Source of the DNA: Burkholderiales bacterium
GTDB lineage: Bacteria; Pseudomonadota; Gammaproteobacteria; Burkholderiales; Burkholderiaceae_C
Reading direction: 5' to 3'
DNA: 64,000 bases
Assembly: GCA_016223165.1 (NCBI GenBank)
Contig: JACRPO010000008.1
Coordinates: 248,001 to 312,000, forward strand
Shown here: piece after piece, positions 36,123 to 47,937 of the stretch
Position numbering within the stretch: position 1 is the first letter of the stretch
Layout of the letters: each line of letters opens with the position of its first letter
The notes under the pieces: model-generated
Databases searched by the model: none
What the model was told of the DNA's origin: nothing
The model's input: the letters and a program-made list of their open reading frames with translations, nothing else
Position numbers and translations under genes: made by a program

Positions 36123-37643
36123 TCATGCCGCAACCGTCCGCACGGCGAGCGCCGCCTCGAGCGCCGCGCGGGCGGCGGCCAGTGCCGCGGCATCGTCGGC
36201 GGCCGCCAGCAGGTCGACGCAGGCGAGGCCGACGCCGGCTTCGTCGGCGAGCGCCTGCCAGGCCTGGCGCCGCTCGGCCAGCCGGGGCGACGCGGCGCCC
36301 AGGCGCTGGCGGTAGCCGCTCTCGTCGACGAGCAGGGCGAGCGGGCCCGCCGCCTGGGCGACGATCTGCGCGGCGAAGCGCCCCTGCGCCTGCGGCTCGG
36401 GCGTGGCCGCGAGGTCGAACCAGGCGATGCGCCAGGCCGTGCCGGGCGGCGGCGTGGGCGGCGCACGGTCTTCGTCGCCGTAGAGGGTGCTGGCGGCGAT
36501 GTGCAGCACCGCCGTCTCGCCGAAGCAGGCCGCGAGCAGGCTGCGCAGCGCCAGCGTGGCCGCCGGCGCGGGCGTGAAGCCGTGCGGCAGCACCTGGACG
36601 CCGCCGGTGCGGCCGGCGCCCGCATGGCGGCGGCGAGCCTGAAGCAGTTTCAGCGAGGGCGCGTCGTCGATGATCACGGCCAATCGCCTGGCGCGCAGCC
36701 GCGCGCCGGCAGCGGCCCACAGCGCGAGCACGAGCCGCGGCACGATGACGGCACAGCCGAGCGTGGCAGCGAGCAGGTGCAGCCAGGGCGCGGCCGATCC
36801 GAACGACAGGGCCTGCGGCGAGGGGGCCGCGGCGGCGCCGGGAGCGGCCATGCGCAGCGCGGCCACCGCATCGACATCGGGCACGGCGATGCCCGTGAGC
36901 GCGCTCGCAGGCGCCAGCAGCACGGCGAGCAGGCCATGCACTTGCGCCGGCTCGAGCAGCGTGCTTTGCCAGCCGACGCGGTAGTCGAAGACGAGCGCAC
37001 GCGCGTAGAGGCCGGCGACGAGCCCGACCGCCAGCGCCGCCGCCGCCAGGTGCAGCACGGTGGCCGCCCGGCCCGCCGCCAGCGGCGCAGCCACCGACGC
37101 CCAGCGCGCCGCGAAGCGCTGCTCGGGCGCATGCGCGTGCACACCCTGGCGCGAGGACGCCCCGGCCAGCCAGCGCTGCACGCCGCGGCGCAAGGGCCCG
37201 GGCGATGCCTCGGCGCGGCCGATGCCGCGCCATGCCGAAGCGGCGATCCACAGGTAGACGAGCGCGTTCCAGGCCACCACGGCCCATACCGGCGCGGCGA
37301 GCAGATCGACATGCCGCGAGGGGCCGATCAGGTCGGCGGCGGCGCCCAGCAAGGCGCCGGCCAGCGTCGCCCAGGCCACCGTGCGCGCGCTCCAGCCGCC
37401 GCGGTTGAACACGCGCGCCAGCGCGGCACGGCGCGGCAGCAGGCGCTGCTGCGCGTGCCGGGCGCGTTCGGCCAGCCATTGGGCGTCGGTCGCTGCCGGC
37501 GGCGCCGTGTCATCGGCGAGGCGGCTCGCCCAGGCAGCGTCTTCCGGCGACCAGAGCGCCTCGTCGGGCGGTCCGTCCTCGCAAGCCTGCAGCAGGCACA
37601 AGCGACGCGCGCCGTCCTCGTCGAGTTCGGCCGCGTCCGGCAT
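36123..37643 (-). CDS. DUF2868 membrane protein
   Basis: About 506 residues with several hydrophobic segments (ATLAGALLGAAADLIG, VWAVVAWNALVYLWI, AAALAVGLVAGLYARALVFDY, LLAVLLAPASALTGIAVP). A C-terminal soluble part has an Asp-rich fold (RLAVIIDDAPSLKLLQ, TAWRIAWFDLAATPEPQAQG). It matches DUF2868, normally encoded directly upstream of a DUF3482 GTPase, as here (68 bp). Function unknown; together they could form a GTP-driven membrane system. The start is uncertain: ATG 37643 is used, but GTG 37667 or TTG 37679 in the same frame would add 8 or 12 residues. Confidence 0.8.
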   Translation of the reverse strand: MPDAAELDEDGARRLCLLQACEDGPPDEALWSPEDAAWASRLADDTAPPAATDAQWLAERARHAQQRLLPRRAALARVFNRGGWSARTVAWATLAGALLGAAADLIGPSRHVDLLAAPVWAVVAWNALVYLWIAASAWRGIGRAEASPGPLRRGVQRWLAGASSRQGVHAHAPEQRFAARWASVAAPLAAGRAATVLHLAAAALAVGLVAGLYARALVFDYRVGWQSTLLEPAQVHGLLAVLLAPASALTGIAVPDVDAVAALRMAAPGAAAAPSPQALSFGSAAPWLHLLAATLGCAVIVPRLVLALWAAAGARLRARRLAVIIDDAPSLKLLQARRRHAGAGRTGGVQVLPHGFTPAPAATLALRSLLAACFGETAVLHIAASTLYGDEDRAPPTPPPGTAWRIAWFDLAATPEPQAQGRFAAQIVAQAAGPLALLVDESGYRQRLGAASPRLAERRQAWQALADEAGVGLACVDLLAAADDAAALAAARAALEAALAVRTVAA

Positions 37644-37731
37644 CCACTGTGCGGGTGATCCAGTCACGTTGCGGCGCAATGTAGCCTGAACCCCGGCCTC
37701 CTATGATGGGCCGCAACGAGGGGGAAATGCC

Positions 37732-38520
37732 GTGAGCAGAACGAAGGGACCGGACCGGGCGGCGGCCGCCGCACTCACCGCGGCGCCGATGGCGCGCGCC
37801 GCGCTGGTGCCACGGGTGCCACTCATGATGCTGTCGGCGATCGTGGCGCTGCTCGCCGGCTGCGGCACCAACCCGCAACGGCTGACGCTGCGCGACTCCA
37901 GCTCGCGTGATGCCGATGCCATCGTCACGGTGCGGCCGGCGGCCTGGGGGCGCAGGGGCGGCCCGGCGCGTGGCTTCGAGGCGGGCTACCAGCAGTACCG
38001 CGCCGAGGGCACGCAGGACCTGGCCACCGGCGAGACCTTGAGCGTGCGCGGCACCACGCTCACCGGCCCCGACGTGCTGCTGCAGCAAGCCAAGGTCGTG
38101 ACCTGGCACTTCGGCTTCACCGATCGCTTCTACTTCGGCCCGGCGTTCGAGCTCGACCTCGGCGTGGGCGGCATGAAGGCCGACATGGACTACGAGCTGC
38201 GGCCGCAAAGCGGCGTCGTCGGCACGCAGCCGTTCGCCCGTTCGTACACGCTGCCGTACGGCGCGATCACGCCGCGCTACCGCTTCGGCCCCTATGTCGC
38301 GCTCGAAGCGCGGCTGGTCGCCGCCGGGCTCACCGACGATGCCGAGCATCGCCGCTACGACGGCGCGCTGGTGCTGAGCCCGGTGCCGCAGGTCTCGCTG
38401 CGCCTGGGCTACTCGCATCGGCGCACGCGCATCGTCGTCTACAGCGACCCGGTCTTCTCGAGTGTGGACGTGACGGTGCGCGGCCAGGGGCCCTCGGCCT
38501 CGCTGCGCATCGACTTCTAA
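37732..38520 (+). CDS. Predicted outer-membrane beta-barrel lipoprotein
   Basis: A 262-residue protein with a GTG start and a gaggggg ribosome-binding site. A long N-region precedes the lipobox VALLAGCG (Cys at about 45). The remainder alternates polar and hydrophobic residues with aromatic-Gly strand patterns (RFYFGPAFELDLGVGGMKADMDYELR, PRYRFGPYVALEARLVAAG, VSLRLGYSHRRTRIVVYSD) and ends in F, typical of small outer-membrane barrels. No specific family recognised. Divergent from DUF2868 and convergent with maeB. Confidence 0.7.
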   Translation: MSRTKGPDRAAAAALTAAPMARAALVPRVPLMMLSAIVALLAGCGTNPQRLTLRDSSSRDADAIVTVRPAAWGRRGGPARGFEAGYQQYRAEGTQDLATGETLSVRGTTLTGPDVLLQQAKVVTWHFGFTDRFYFGPAFELDLGVGGMKADMDYELRPQSGVVGTQPFARSYTLPYGAITPRYRFGPYVALEARLVAAGLTDDAEHRRYDGALVLSPVPQVSLRLGYSHRRTRIVVYSDPVFSSVDVTVRGQGPSASLRIDF

Positions 38521-38526
38521 GCCGGC

Positions 38527-38548
38527 GCCCGCGCGTTGCCGCGCGGGC
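38527..38548. terminator. Hairpin between convergent lipoprotein and maeB genes
   Basis: A perfect 9-bp stem (gcccgcgcg/cgcgcgggc) with a 4-nt loop in the 53-bp convergent gap. No T-tract on either strand, so if it terminates transcription it does so as a bare GC stem. Confidence 0.4.
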
Positions 38549-38573
38549 CACGGGACCGCCGCCGCACCGGCGC

Positions 38574-40898
<2,325 letters not shown>

Positions 40899-41014
40899 AC
40901 GCGTCTCCTCGGGGGTGGGGCCGGGAGGTTACTCCCGTTGCGGCACGCCATCACCCGGCGTTGTCCCGAGTCCGGGCGTCCCGCCGCGAGCGCCGTGAGG
41001 CGCGGCGTGGCGGC

Positions 41015-42154
41015 TCAGTACATCAACTTGCCCTTGACCGTCACGACGCCGATGTCGACATAGCGGCTGCCCACGTTGCCCTTGCCGAAGTTGACGCGGA
41101 AGCCGCCGAGGTCGATCTCGCCGATGCTCTGCAGCGAGCGCGCCAGCGCCTCGGGCGTGATCTCGCCGCTGCGGCGCAGCGCCTCGACGAGCACGCGCGC
41201 GCTCACGTAGCCCTCGAGGTGGAAGGACGTGTAGTCCTGGACCGCGGGGAACGCCTCGCGCATGGCAGCGCGGAAGTCGCGCTGCAGCGGCAGCACCACG
41301 CCCATCGGATTGGGAAAGGTCTGCGTGATGCCGACGCCACGCGCTGCGGTCTCGCCGGCCGCCTTGGCCAGCAGGCCCGACGGCACGTACGACAGCGTGA
41401 AGATCGATTGCGACACGCCGGCCTTGCGCAGCTGCGCCACACCGTCCACCGCATAACGCGGCGCGCCGACCACGAGCACGGCCTGTGCGCCGGCACCGGC
41501 GATCTTCTTCGCCGCCTCGGCGAGCCCCGCCTCCTCGGTGCCGGTCTGCAGCCCGCTCACCTCCAGCGTGGCGCCGGCCTTCGCCGCCGCTTCCTTGGCG
41601 GCGGCGAAGCCGGAGCTGCCGATCGGGATGTTCTGGTACAGGACGCTCAGGCGCCTGATGCCCAGCGTCTGCGCGTGCAGCACGATCTTCTCGATCTGCT
41701 CGCGGTCGCCGGCGCGGATGTGGAACAGGCGCGCGTGCCCGGGTTCGCGCAGCGCCGCAGCGCCCGGGATGGCGTTCAGCACCACGACGTCGTGGCTGTC
41801 GAGCAGCTTGTCGTCGAGCATGCGCTTGATCGCCGCCGAGCCGATGGGCGTCAGCAGCGCCACCGGCTTGCGTTGCATCGCCTGCTTGAAGACGGTGACG
41901 AAGGTGTCGGCCGAGTACTTGTCGTCGAGCTCGAAGAAGGCGAAGCGGCGCCCGTTGATGCCACCGCGGGCGTTGACCTGGGTCAGGCAGGCCCGGATGC
42001 CTTCGTTGACCTGCTTCGCGTCGGGCACCGGAAGGACGGTGAACGGGCCGACCTGCCCGACGACGATGTCCTGCGCGTGCAGCGGCAGCGCGAGGGCCAG
42101 CGCCGCCGCGGCCAGGGCCGGGCGCAGTTTGCCAAGGAGTCTTCGCGTCGGCAT
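41015..42154 (-). CDS. Branched-chain amino-acid-type ABC transporter substrate-binding protein
   Basis: A 379-residue periplasmic binding protein of the LivJ/peripla_BP_6 family. A signal peptide ends LPLHAQ. The body begins DIVVGQVGPFTVLPVPDAKQVNEGI and shows NARGGINGRRFAFFELDDKYSADTF. The central strand region and TLSYVPSGLLAKAAGETAARGVGITQTFPNPMG are typical of the orphan binding proteins expanded in Burkholderiales. No permease or ATPase genes adjoin. The ligand is unknown. Confidence 0.87.
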   Translation of the reverse strand: MPTRRLLGKLRPALAAAALALALPLHAQDIVVGQVGPFTVLPVPDAKQVNEGIRACLTQVNARGGINGRRFAFFELDDKYSADTFVTVFKQAMQRKPVALLTPIGSAAIKRMLDDKLLDSHDVVVLNAIPGAAALREPGHARLFHIRAGDREQIEKIVLHAQTLGIRRLSVLYQNIPIGSSGFAAAKEAAAKAGATLEVSGLQTGTEEAGLAEAAKKIAGAGAQAVLVVGAPRYAVDGVAQLRKAGVSQSIFTLSYVPSGLLAKAAGETAARGVGITQTFPNPMGVVLPLQRDFRAAMREAFPAVQDYTSFHLEGYVSARVLVEALRRSGEITPEALARSLQSIGEIDLGGFRVNFGKGNVGSRYVDIGVVTVKGKLMY

Positions 42155-42277
42155 CGGTGAGCCCCTCGTGTGCGCCTCGCAGCAGGCGCAGGCAATATCG
42201 TCGGAAACCGCGGCGGCCTGAATGCCGGGCGCGCGCGGTCCGCGAACTGTTGCGCACCCGCCGCAGCCGCAGGCGCG

Positions 42278-43471
42278 TCAGCCCTGGGCGCGCCGGGCGA
42301 GGATCTCGAACGCCGGCAGCGTCTTGCCTTCGAGCACTTCCAGGAACGCGCCCCCGCCCGTCGAGATGTACCCGACATCCTTTTCGATGCCGTACTTGGC
42401 GATCGCGGCCAGCGTGTCGCCGCCGCCGGCGATGCTGAAGGCGCTGCTCGCGGCGATGGCGCGGGCGATGGTCTCGGTGCCCTTGGCGAAGGCGTCGAAC
42501 TCGAAGACGCCGACCGGGCCGTTCCAGACGATGGTGCCGGCGGCCTTGAGCTTGTCGGCGAGCAACGCCGCCGTCTTCGGGCCGATGTCGAGGATCAGGT
42601 CGTCGGGCGCCACGTCGGTGGCCGCCTTCACGGTGGCCGGCGCGTCGGCCTTGAAGGCCTTGGCGACCACCACGTCGACGGGGATCGGCACCTCGGCGCC
42701 GCGCGCTTTCATCGCGTCGATGACGGTGCGTGCATCGCCCAGCAGGTCGGGCTCGGCGAGGCTCTTGCCGATGGGCAGGCCGGCGGCGAGCATGAAGGTG
42801 TTGGCGATGCCGCCACCGACAACCAGCCCGTCGACGTTCTTCGCCAGGCTCTGCAGGATCGTGAGCTTGGTGCTCACCTTGCTGCCGGCGACGATGGCCA
42901 CGAGGGGGCGCTTCGGATTGGCGAGTGCCTTGCCGATAGCGTCGATCTCGGCGGCGAGCAGCGGCCCGGCGCAGGCCACCTTGGCGAACTGCGCGATGCC
43001 GTAGGTGCTGGCCTCGGCACGGTGCGCGGTGCCGAAGGCGTCGTGCACGAAGATGTCGCAGAGCGCCGCCATCTTGCGTGCCAGCTCTTCGCTGTTCTTC
43101 TTCTCGCCCTTGTTGACGCGGCAGTTCTCGAGCAGCACCAGCTGGCCGGGCTCGACCTTCACGCCGTCCACCCAATGGGCCACCAGCGGCACGGTGCGGC
43201 CGAGCAGCTCGCCCAGGCGAGCCGCGATCGGCGCCAGCGAGTCCTCGGGCTTCAGCTCGCCCTCGGTGGGGCGGCCGAGGTGCGAGGTGACCATCACCGC
43301 GGCACCGGCGTCGAGCGCCATGCGGATGCACGGCAGGCTGGCGCGGATGCGCGTGTCCTCGGTGATCCGGCCACTGTCGTCTTGCGGCACGTTGAGGTCG
43401 GCGCGGATGAAGACGCGCGCGCCCTTGGCGCGGCCGGCAGCCGCGAGGTCGGAGAAACGGAGGACGTTCAT
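42278..43471 (-). CDS. pgk: Phosphoglycerate kinase
   Basis: A 397-residue cytosolic glycolytic enzyme interconverting 1,3-bisphosphoglycerate and 3-phosphoglycerate. Visible are the N-terminal [14 protein letters not shown], the [13 protein letters not shown] phosphate site, [44 protein letters not shown], and the C-terminal nucleotide loop [13 protein letters not shown] and [21 protein letters not shown] start; weak upstream signals. Lies downstream of azlCD on the same strand with a 51-bp gap. Confidence 0.97.
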   Translation of the reverse strand: MNVLRFSDLAAAGRAKGARVFIRADLNVPQDDSGRITEDTRIRASLPCIRMALDAGAAVMVTSHLGRPTEGELKPEDSLAPIAARLGELLGRTVPLVAHWVDGVKVEPGQLVLLENCRVNKGEKKNSEELARKMAALCDIFVHDAFGTAHRAEASTYGIAQFAKVACAGPLLAAEIDAIGKALANPKRPLVAIVAGSKVSTKLTILQSLAKNVDGLVVGGGIANTFMLAAGLPIGKSLAEPDLLGDARTVIDAMKARGAEVPIPVDVVVAKAFKADAPATVKAATDVAPDDLILDIGPKTAALLADKLKAAGTIVWNGPVGVFEFDAFAKGTETIARAIAASSAFSIAGGGDTLAAIAKYGIEKDVGYISTGGGAFLEVLEGKTLPAFEILARRAQG

Positions 43472-43522
43472 GATGCGGTGGGGTGGGATGGAGGGAATTG
43501 GGGAACGGGAAATTCTAGGAAC

Positions 43523-43852
43523 TCACCAGCCCAGGCCCAGCCGCAGCGGCAGCAGCATCGCCATGCCGACGACGATGGTGCCGAGGATGCCGCGCCGCCA
43601 CCAGAAGTAGGCAGCCCCGGCGGCGACCGCGAAGAGGCGCGCGTCGAGCAACGTGCCGATCAGGTGCCCTTCGCGCAGCACGATCTCGGGCAGCACGACG
43701 GCCGCCAGCGCCGCCAGCGGCGCATAGCGCAGGCCTTCACGCAGCCACTGCGGGAACGGCACTTCGCGCCGCGTGAAGAGGAAGAAGCCGCGCGTCAGCA
43801 GCGTGATCGCCGCGAGGCCGGCGATGGCGATGAGCGCGGCGCCGGTGCTCAT
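43523..43852 (-). CDS. azlD: AzlD-family branched-chain amino-acid export subunit
   Basis: A 109-residue protein with three to four membrane helices (LIAIAGLAAITLLTRGFFLF, YAPLAALAAVVLPEIVL, LFAVAAGAAYFWWRRGILGTIVVGMAML) in the AzlD pattern: the TRGFFLF motif and YAPLAAL-V-PEI. It forms an exporter with AzlC. ATG start; it lies 58 bp downstream of azlC. Confidence 0.9.
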   Translation of the reverse strand: MSTGAALIAIAGLAAITLLTRGFFLFTRREVPFPQWLREGLRYAPLAALAAVVLPEIVLREGHLIGTLLDARLFAVAAGAAYFWWRRGILGTIVVGMAMLLPLRLGLGW

Positions 43853-43910
43853 GGCGTGAGCGGGCCGAGTGTGTCGAGCGGGTCGAGCGCGCCCGCCGTG
43901 CGCACCGTGG

Positions 43911-44663
43911 TCATCGGGTCTCCTTCCGGCCACGCGCCGGCGTGGGCCGCATGTGCTCGATCAGCACGCCCATCGCCACCGCCGCGGCGATGGCGACGAC
44001 GATGTTCAGGCGCAGCGGCAGCGCATAGGCGGCCACGGCCGCGCAGCCGGCCACGAGCCCGGCGACGGCCGTGGCGCGGTCGCCGAGCAGCGACAGCGTG
44101 ATGCCCACCAGCGCCAGCACGCCGGCGAAGCCCACGTCCCAATGCACGGGGACGAGGTCGGCGAGCAGGATGCCGGCGATCGAGGGCACCTGCCAGCCCA
44201 CCCAGCTGAGCACCGCGCCGCCCCAGAAATAGGGCAACTGCCCGGGCGCGGGCCGTGGCTCGGGAAAGCGGCGCGTGAAGAGCGCCGTGTTCAGGTCGGC
44301 GGTGAAGTAGGCCAGCCGCACGCGCTCGTGCCAGGCCAGGTGCACCACGTAGGGCCGCCAGACGGCGCTGAAGACGACGAAGCGCAGGTTGACGCACAGC
44401 GCCGTGGCCCACACCACCCACACCGGCGCGCCGCTGCTCATGAGCGGCAGCACGGCGAGCTGCGCGCTGCCGGCGAAGACGAGCAGCGACATCAGCACCA
44501 TCACCTCGGGCGCCAGGCCGCTCTTGCCCATCGCCACGCCGGTGATCAGGCCCCAGGCGGCGATGCCGAGGGTGGTGGGGAACATCTCGACGGCACCGCG
44601 CCGGAATTCGGGGTGGCGCCACAGAGGGCCGGGCGCCGCGGCGGACGGGTTGTCGGCAGTCAC
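43911..44663 (-). CDS. azlC: AzlC-family branched-chain amino-acid exporter subunit
   Basis: A 250-residue integral membrane protein of the AzlC family: RGAVEMFPTTLGIAAWGLITGVAMGKSGL at the N-terminus, VFAGSAQLAVLPLMSSGAPVWVVWATALCVNLRFVVFSA in the centre, and LVHWDVGF and further helices behind. With AzlD it exports branched-chain amino acids or analogues. GTG start. The 165 bp upstream hold a short tandem repeat. Confidence 0.93.
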   Translation of the reverse strand: MTADNPSAAAPGPLWRHPEFRRGAVEMFPTTLGIAAWGLITGVAMGKSGLAPEVMVLMSLLVFAGSAQLAVLPLMSSGAPVWVVWATALCVNLRFVVFSAVWRPYVVHLAWHERVRLAYFTADLNTALFTRRFPEPRPAPGQLPYFWGGAVLSWVGWQVPSIAGILLADLVPVHWDVGFAGVLALVGITLSLLGDRATAVAGLVAGCAAVAAYALPLRLNIVVAIAAAVAMGVLIEHMRPTPARGRKETR

Positions 44664-44784
44664 CGCAGCATTGTCGCGGCGCTGCCACAGCCCTCAGGCC
44701 GCAGGGGCACCGGGGGGATCGCGGAAGGCGGCCGGGCGCCGCAGGGACGCACGGACGCAGGCAGGGGCCGGGTGCGCGTGCGGG

Positions 44785-44832
44785 CGCGTTCAGTCCGCGT
44801 TCAGTGCGCGTTCAGTGCGCGTTCGCGTTCAG
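44785..44832. repeat. Short tandem repeat at the end of the head-GIN gene
   Basis: Four imperfect 11-bp units based on gcgcgttcagt lie between azlC and the head-GIN gene, ending at that gene's stop codon. Confidence 0.75.
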
Positions 44833-45716
44833 CGGCGCTTCACCGTGCCGCTGCCGGCCACCGAGCGGCTCACCTCGGCGTCGCCGCTGTAGACCACGTC
44901 GCCGCTGCCGGCAATGCTGACCGCGAGCTTCTTCTGCGCGTGCACGGCCACATCGCCCGAGCCGGCGATGCTGACACTCACCTCGTCGGCGCGCAGCTCG
45001 CGCGCCATCACGTCGCCGCTGCCGGCGATGCTGATATTCAGCAGCGCCGCGGCACCGTCCGCCTTCACGTCGCCGCTGCCGGAGATGGCAATGCGCAGAG
45101 CCTCGGTCTTGAGGCCGGGCAGCGCGGCGTCGCCGCTGCCCGACAGCGCCACCTTGAGCGAAGGCGTGCTGAAGGACTCGATGCGTGCGTCGCCCGAGCC
45201 GGAGCTGGCCAGCGCCACCAGCCGTGGCGTGACCACCAGCACATGCGCTTTGCCGCGCGTGCTAAGGCTCGTGCCGGGCTTCCAGCGCACGACGAGGCGG
45301 GCGCCCGAAGCGCCGGTCTCGACCCGGGTCTCGAGCAACGGCAGCAGGTTGTCGTCGGCGGTGGCGGTGACGCTCGTCGCGGCGCCCTGGCGCACGGTGA
45401 TGTCGATCGAGCCTTCCAGGCTGATCGCCTCGAAGTCGCCGGCGCTGCGTGGCTCGCTGGCGGTGCGCCCGGAGCCGACGACGCGCTCGCCTGCCTGCGC
45501 CGCAGCGGGCATCGCGAGCGAGGCGATGACGGTGGCGCCCAGAGCAGTGCTGAGAATGGCAGTAAGCGCGATCGAGAGGGCACCGGTCAGGCGGCCGGAG
45601 AGCGTGCCCGTCAGGGTGCGGGTCGCGTCGCGGCGACCATCCGACGACAGGACGGGCGACAGGACGGGCGACAGGACGGGCGATAGGACGGACGATCGGA
45701 CGGGCGATAGGAACAT
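44829..45716 (-). CDS. Head-GIN domain (DUF2807) putative auto-adhesin
   Basis: A 295-residue exported protein. After a repeat-encoded N-terminus (SPVLSPVLSPVLS) and a hydrophobic signal (ALSIALTAILSTALGATVIASLAMPAAAQA), the body is DUF2807: an initial FEAISLEGSIDITVRQG, then six to seven copies of the SGSGD/AGSGD turn at roughly 18-22-residue intervals, predicted to build a right-handed beta-helix. Related proteins are cell-surface or periplasmic; function is unknown. The in-frame 12-bp repeat makes the N-region length-variable. The true start could be downstream of the repeat, for example closer to the hydrophobic segment. Confidence 0.82.
   Translation of the reverse strand: MFLSPVRSSVLSPVLSPVLSPVLSSDGRRDATRTLTGTLSGRLTGALSIALTAILSTALGATVIASLAMPAAAQAGERVVGSGRTASEPRSAGDFEAISLEGSIDITVRQGAATSVTATADDNLLPLLETRVETGASGARLVVRWKPGTSLSTRGKAHVLVVTPRLVALASSGSGDARIESFSTPSLKVALSGSGDAALPGLKTEALRIAISGSGDVKADGAAALLNISIAGSGDVMARELRADEVSVSIAGSGDVAVHAQKKLAVSIAGSGDVVYSGDAEVSRSVAGSGTVKRR
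45646..45711. repeat. 12-bp tandem repeat at the head-GIN gene 5' end
   Basis: Five units of gacaggacgggc and variants plus half a unit, beginning a few bases inside the annotated start. Each unit encodes S-P-V-L or S-P-V-R/S-S-V-L on the minus strand. The array keeps frame and lies between the start codon and the signal hydrophobic core, so copy number would alter the signal-peptide N-region. Confidence 0.85.
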
Positions 45717-45855
45717 GGGGCGGCTCCTCCGGGTGGCGAGTGCGCCGGACTCTGCCTGAGTGCAAGCGCCAAGGCGGCCATCGTGCGACAGGGTGCCGCT
45801 CGACGCGACGGTCGGTTCCGCGCGGCGCCTCGACGGCGCCGCCGCGCTGTGCCCC

Positions 45856-46272
45856 TCAGTGCGGCTTGGCCGCTGCGGTCTTCGCCGCAGCCCCGGGTTT
45901 CGCGCCCTCCGGCGCAGCGCCCTTCGTGCCTGGCTTCCTGGTCGCCGCGCCGGCATGCGCTTCGCCGTCGCCGTCCTCTTCGGCTGCCGCCGCGGCCGGC
46001 GGGTCGGCCGCGGGCATGGCTTCGATCTTGTTGTCGCGCATGTAGTCGTTCATCTCGCGCCAGCCGGCGAAGATGGCGGCCTTGTCGGCCTTCTTGTTCG
46101 CCGCGTAGCACTGCTCGATCGAGCGCGCGGCATGGCGGCAGGCGCCGCCGACGGCCTTGCCTTCGGCTTCGCGCCTGGCGGCAACGGCGCCGGCGCCTTC
46201 GATGCCGAGCATGTCACAGCCGGCCAGCAGCGCGGGCAAGGCAGCGGTGAGGGCGATGAGCAGGCGGCGCAT
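45856..46272 (-). CDS. Small hypothetical lipoprotein
   Basis: A 138-residue protein with a lipoprotein signal (LLIALTAALPALLAGC, Cys19). A short charged helical region contains two cysteines (GGACRHAARSIEQCYAANKKADKAAIFAGWREMNDYM), and a Lys/Ala/Pro-rich tail is likely disordered. The residues around the two cysteines resemble small periplasmic proteins of unknown function. ATG start. No family recognised. Confidence 0.72.
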   Translation of the reverse strand: MRRLLIALTAALPALLAGCDMLGIEGAGAVAARREAEGKAVGGACRHAARSIEQCYAANKKADKAAIFAGWREMNDYMRDNKIEAMPAADPPAAAAAEEDGDGEAHAGAATRKPGTKGAAPEGAKPGAAAKTAAAKPH

Positions 46273-46439
46273 GGAAGCGGGCAACGCGGGTTCGGATGCA
46301 CTCCGGGCAGGGAGCGTTGCCGTGGTTATCGGCGCACCGCTGCGGCGCTTGAGTGACGCCGCCCGCGCCAGCTGCGGCTGCGTTCCTCGCGCACATGCGG
46401 CCGAAGCGGCAGGAACAGGCCGGCCGCGAGCGCGTGCGT

Positions 46440-47384
46440 TCAGGCCGGCGTGGGGCCGGCGCGCTGCAGCCACTCGCGCACCGGCATGCGACGCCCGCCG
46501 GGTACCTGCACTTCGAGGATCTCCAGCGCCTGGCGCGGCGGGCCGCCGCAGGCGACGACGAGGCGGCCCGGCCCCGCCGCGAGCACGCTGCCGGCGGCGG
46601 CACCGGCGTCCCCCTGCGCGACCCGGCCGCGCCACACCTTGAGCGGCTGGCCGGCAATCTCCGCGGTGCAGCCCGGGAAAGGGTCGAAGGCGCGCAGGCG
46701 GCGCTCGATCACCGCGGCCGGCTGCTGCCAGTCGATGGCCGCCTCGGCCTTGTCGATCTTGTGCGCGTAGGTCACGCCCTCGGCCGGTTGCTCGCGCGCC
46801 GGCAGCGCCGGCCCTCGCGCCAGGGCCTCGACGATGAGGCGTGCGCCGAGCCGGGCCAGGCGGTCGTGCAGGGTCGCGGCCGTGTCGTCGGCGGCGATGG
46901 GCATCACCTCTTCGAGCAGCATCGGCCCCGTATCGAGACCCGCGCCCATGCGCATGATCGTGATGCCGGTGGTGGCGTCGCCGGCCTCGATGGCGCGCTG
47001 GATCGGCGCCGCGCCGCGCCAGCGCGGCAGCAGCGAGGCGTGGATGTTCAGGCAGCCGGCGGCCGGCAACGCCAGCACCCACGGCGGCAGGATGAGGCCG
47101 TAGGCGGCCACCACCATGACCTCGGGCGCGGCGCGGCGCAGCGCGGCTTCGGCCGCGCGGGCGTCCTCGGGATGCTTGCCCTGGAGGCGCAGGCTGCGCG
47201 GCTGGGCCAACGGCAGGTGCAGGCTCGTCGCGAGCTGCTTCACCGGCGAGGACTGCAGCTTCATGCCGCGTCCGGCCGGACGGTCGGGCTGCGTCAGCAC
47301 GAGCGTCACTTCGTGCCCGGCGGCGACGATCGCCTCCAGCGCCAGGCGGGCGAACTCGGGCGTGCCGGCGAAGGCGACTCTCAT
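46440..47384 (-). CDS. fmt: Methionyl-tRNA formyltransferase
   Basis: A 314-residue enzyme that formylates initiator Met-tRNA. It has the N-terminal [18 protein letters not shown], the formyl-THF-binding and catalytic [35 protein letters not shown] with Asn/His/Ser in place, [13 protein letters not shown], and the C-terminal OB-like domain ([15 protein letters not shown]). Thirty-seven bases downstream of def, the classical def-fmt operon. Confidence 0.97.
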   Translation of the reverse strand: MRVAFAGTPEFARLALEAIVAAGHEVTLVLTQPDRPAGRGMKLQSSPVKQLATSLHLPLAQPRSLRLQGKHPEDARAAEAALRRAAPEVMVVAAYGLILPPWVLALPAAGCLNIHASLLPRWRGAAPIQRAIEAGDATTGITIMRMGAGLDTGPMLLEEVMPIAADDTAATLHDRLARLGARLIVEALARGPALPAREQPAEGVTYAHKIDKAEAAIDWQQPAAVIERRLRAFDPFPGCTAEIAGQPLKVWRGRVAQGDAGAAAGSVLAAGPGRLVVACGGPPRQALEILEVQVPGGRRMPVREWLQRAGPTPA

Positions 47385-47421
47385 GCGGGGCGAACGTGGA
47401 TCGCCGCGGGTGGCAGGCCCG

Positions 47422-47937
47422 TCACCGGCGGCGTTGCTCTTCGCGCGTCTTCTTGAGCATCTTGGCGCGGATGCGCTCGCGCTTGAGCGGGCTCAGGTAC
47501 TCGACGAACACCTTGCCCAGCAGGTGGTCCATCTCGTGCTGCACGCACACCGCCGTCAGGTCCTCGGCCTCGAGGTCGAAGCTGGCGCCGTCGCGGCCGA
47601 GCGCGCGCACGGTGACGCGGGCATGGCGCTCGACCTTGTCGTAGATCTGCGGCACCGAGAGGCAGCCCTCCTCGGCCACGGCGAGCTCGACGCTGCGCGC
47701 GACGATCTCGGGGTTGATCAGCACCAGCGGCTTGTCGCGCTCGCTGCTCGTGTCGATGACGATCACCCGCTCGTGCACGTCGACCTGCGTCGCGGCAAGG
47801 CCCACGCCTTCGGCGGCATACATGGTCTCGAGCATGTCGTCGACGAGGCGGCGGATGCGCTCGTCCACCGCGGCCACGGGCTTGGCCAGGGTGTGCAGGC
47901 GTGGGTCGGGGTAGCGGAGGATGTTCAGCTTGGCCAT
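47422..47937 (-). CDS. def: Peptide deformylase
   Basis: A 171-residue metallo-enzyme that removes the N-formyl group from nascent proteins. All three motifs are present: GVGLAATQ (44-51), EEGCLSVP with metal ligand C92, and HEMDH with H134, catalytic E135 and H138. The ATG at 47937 gives the usual [14 protein letters not shown] start; an in-frame ATG at 47949 is less likely. Upstream gene of the def-fmt pair. Confidence 0.97.
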   Translation of the reverse strand: MAKLNILRYPDPRLHTLAKPVAAVDERIRRLVDDMLETMYAAEGVGLAATQVDVHERVIVIDTSSERDKPLVLINPEIVARSVELAVAEEGCLSVPQIYDKVERHARVTVRALGRDGASFDLEAEDLTAVCVQHEMDHLLGKVFVEYLSPLKRERIRAKMLKKTREEQRRR

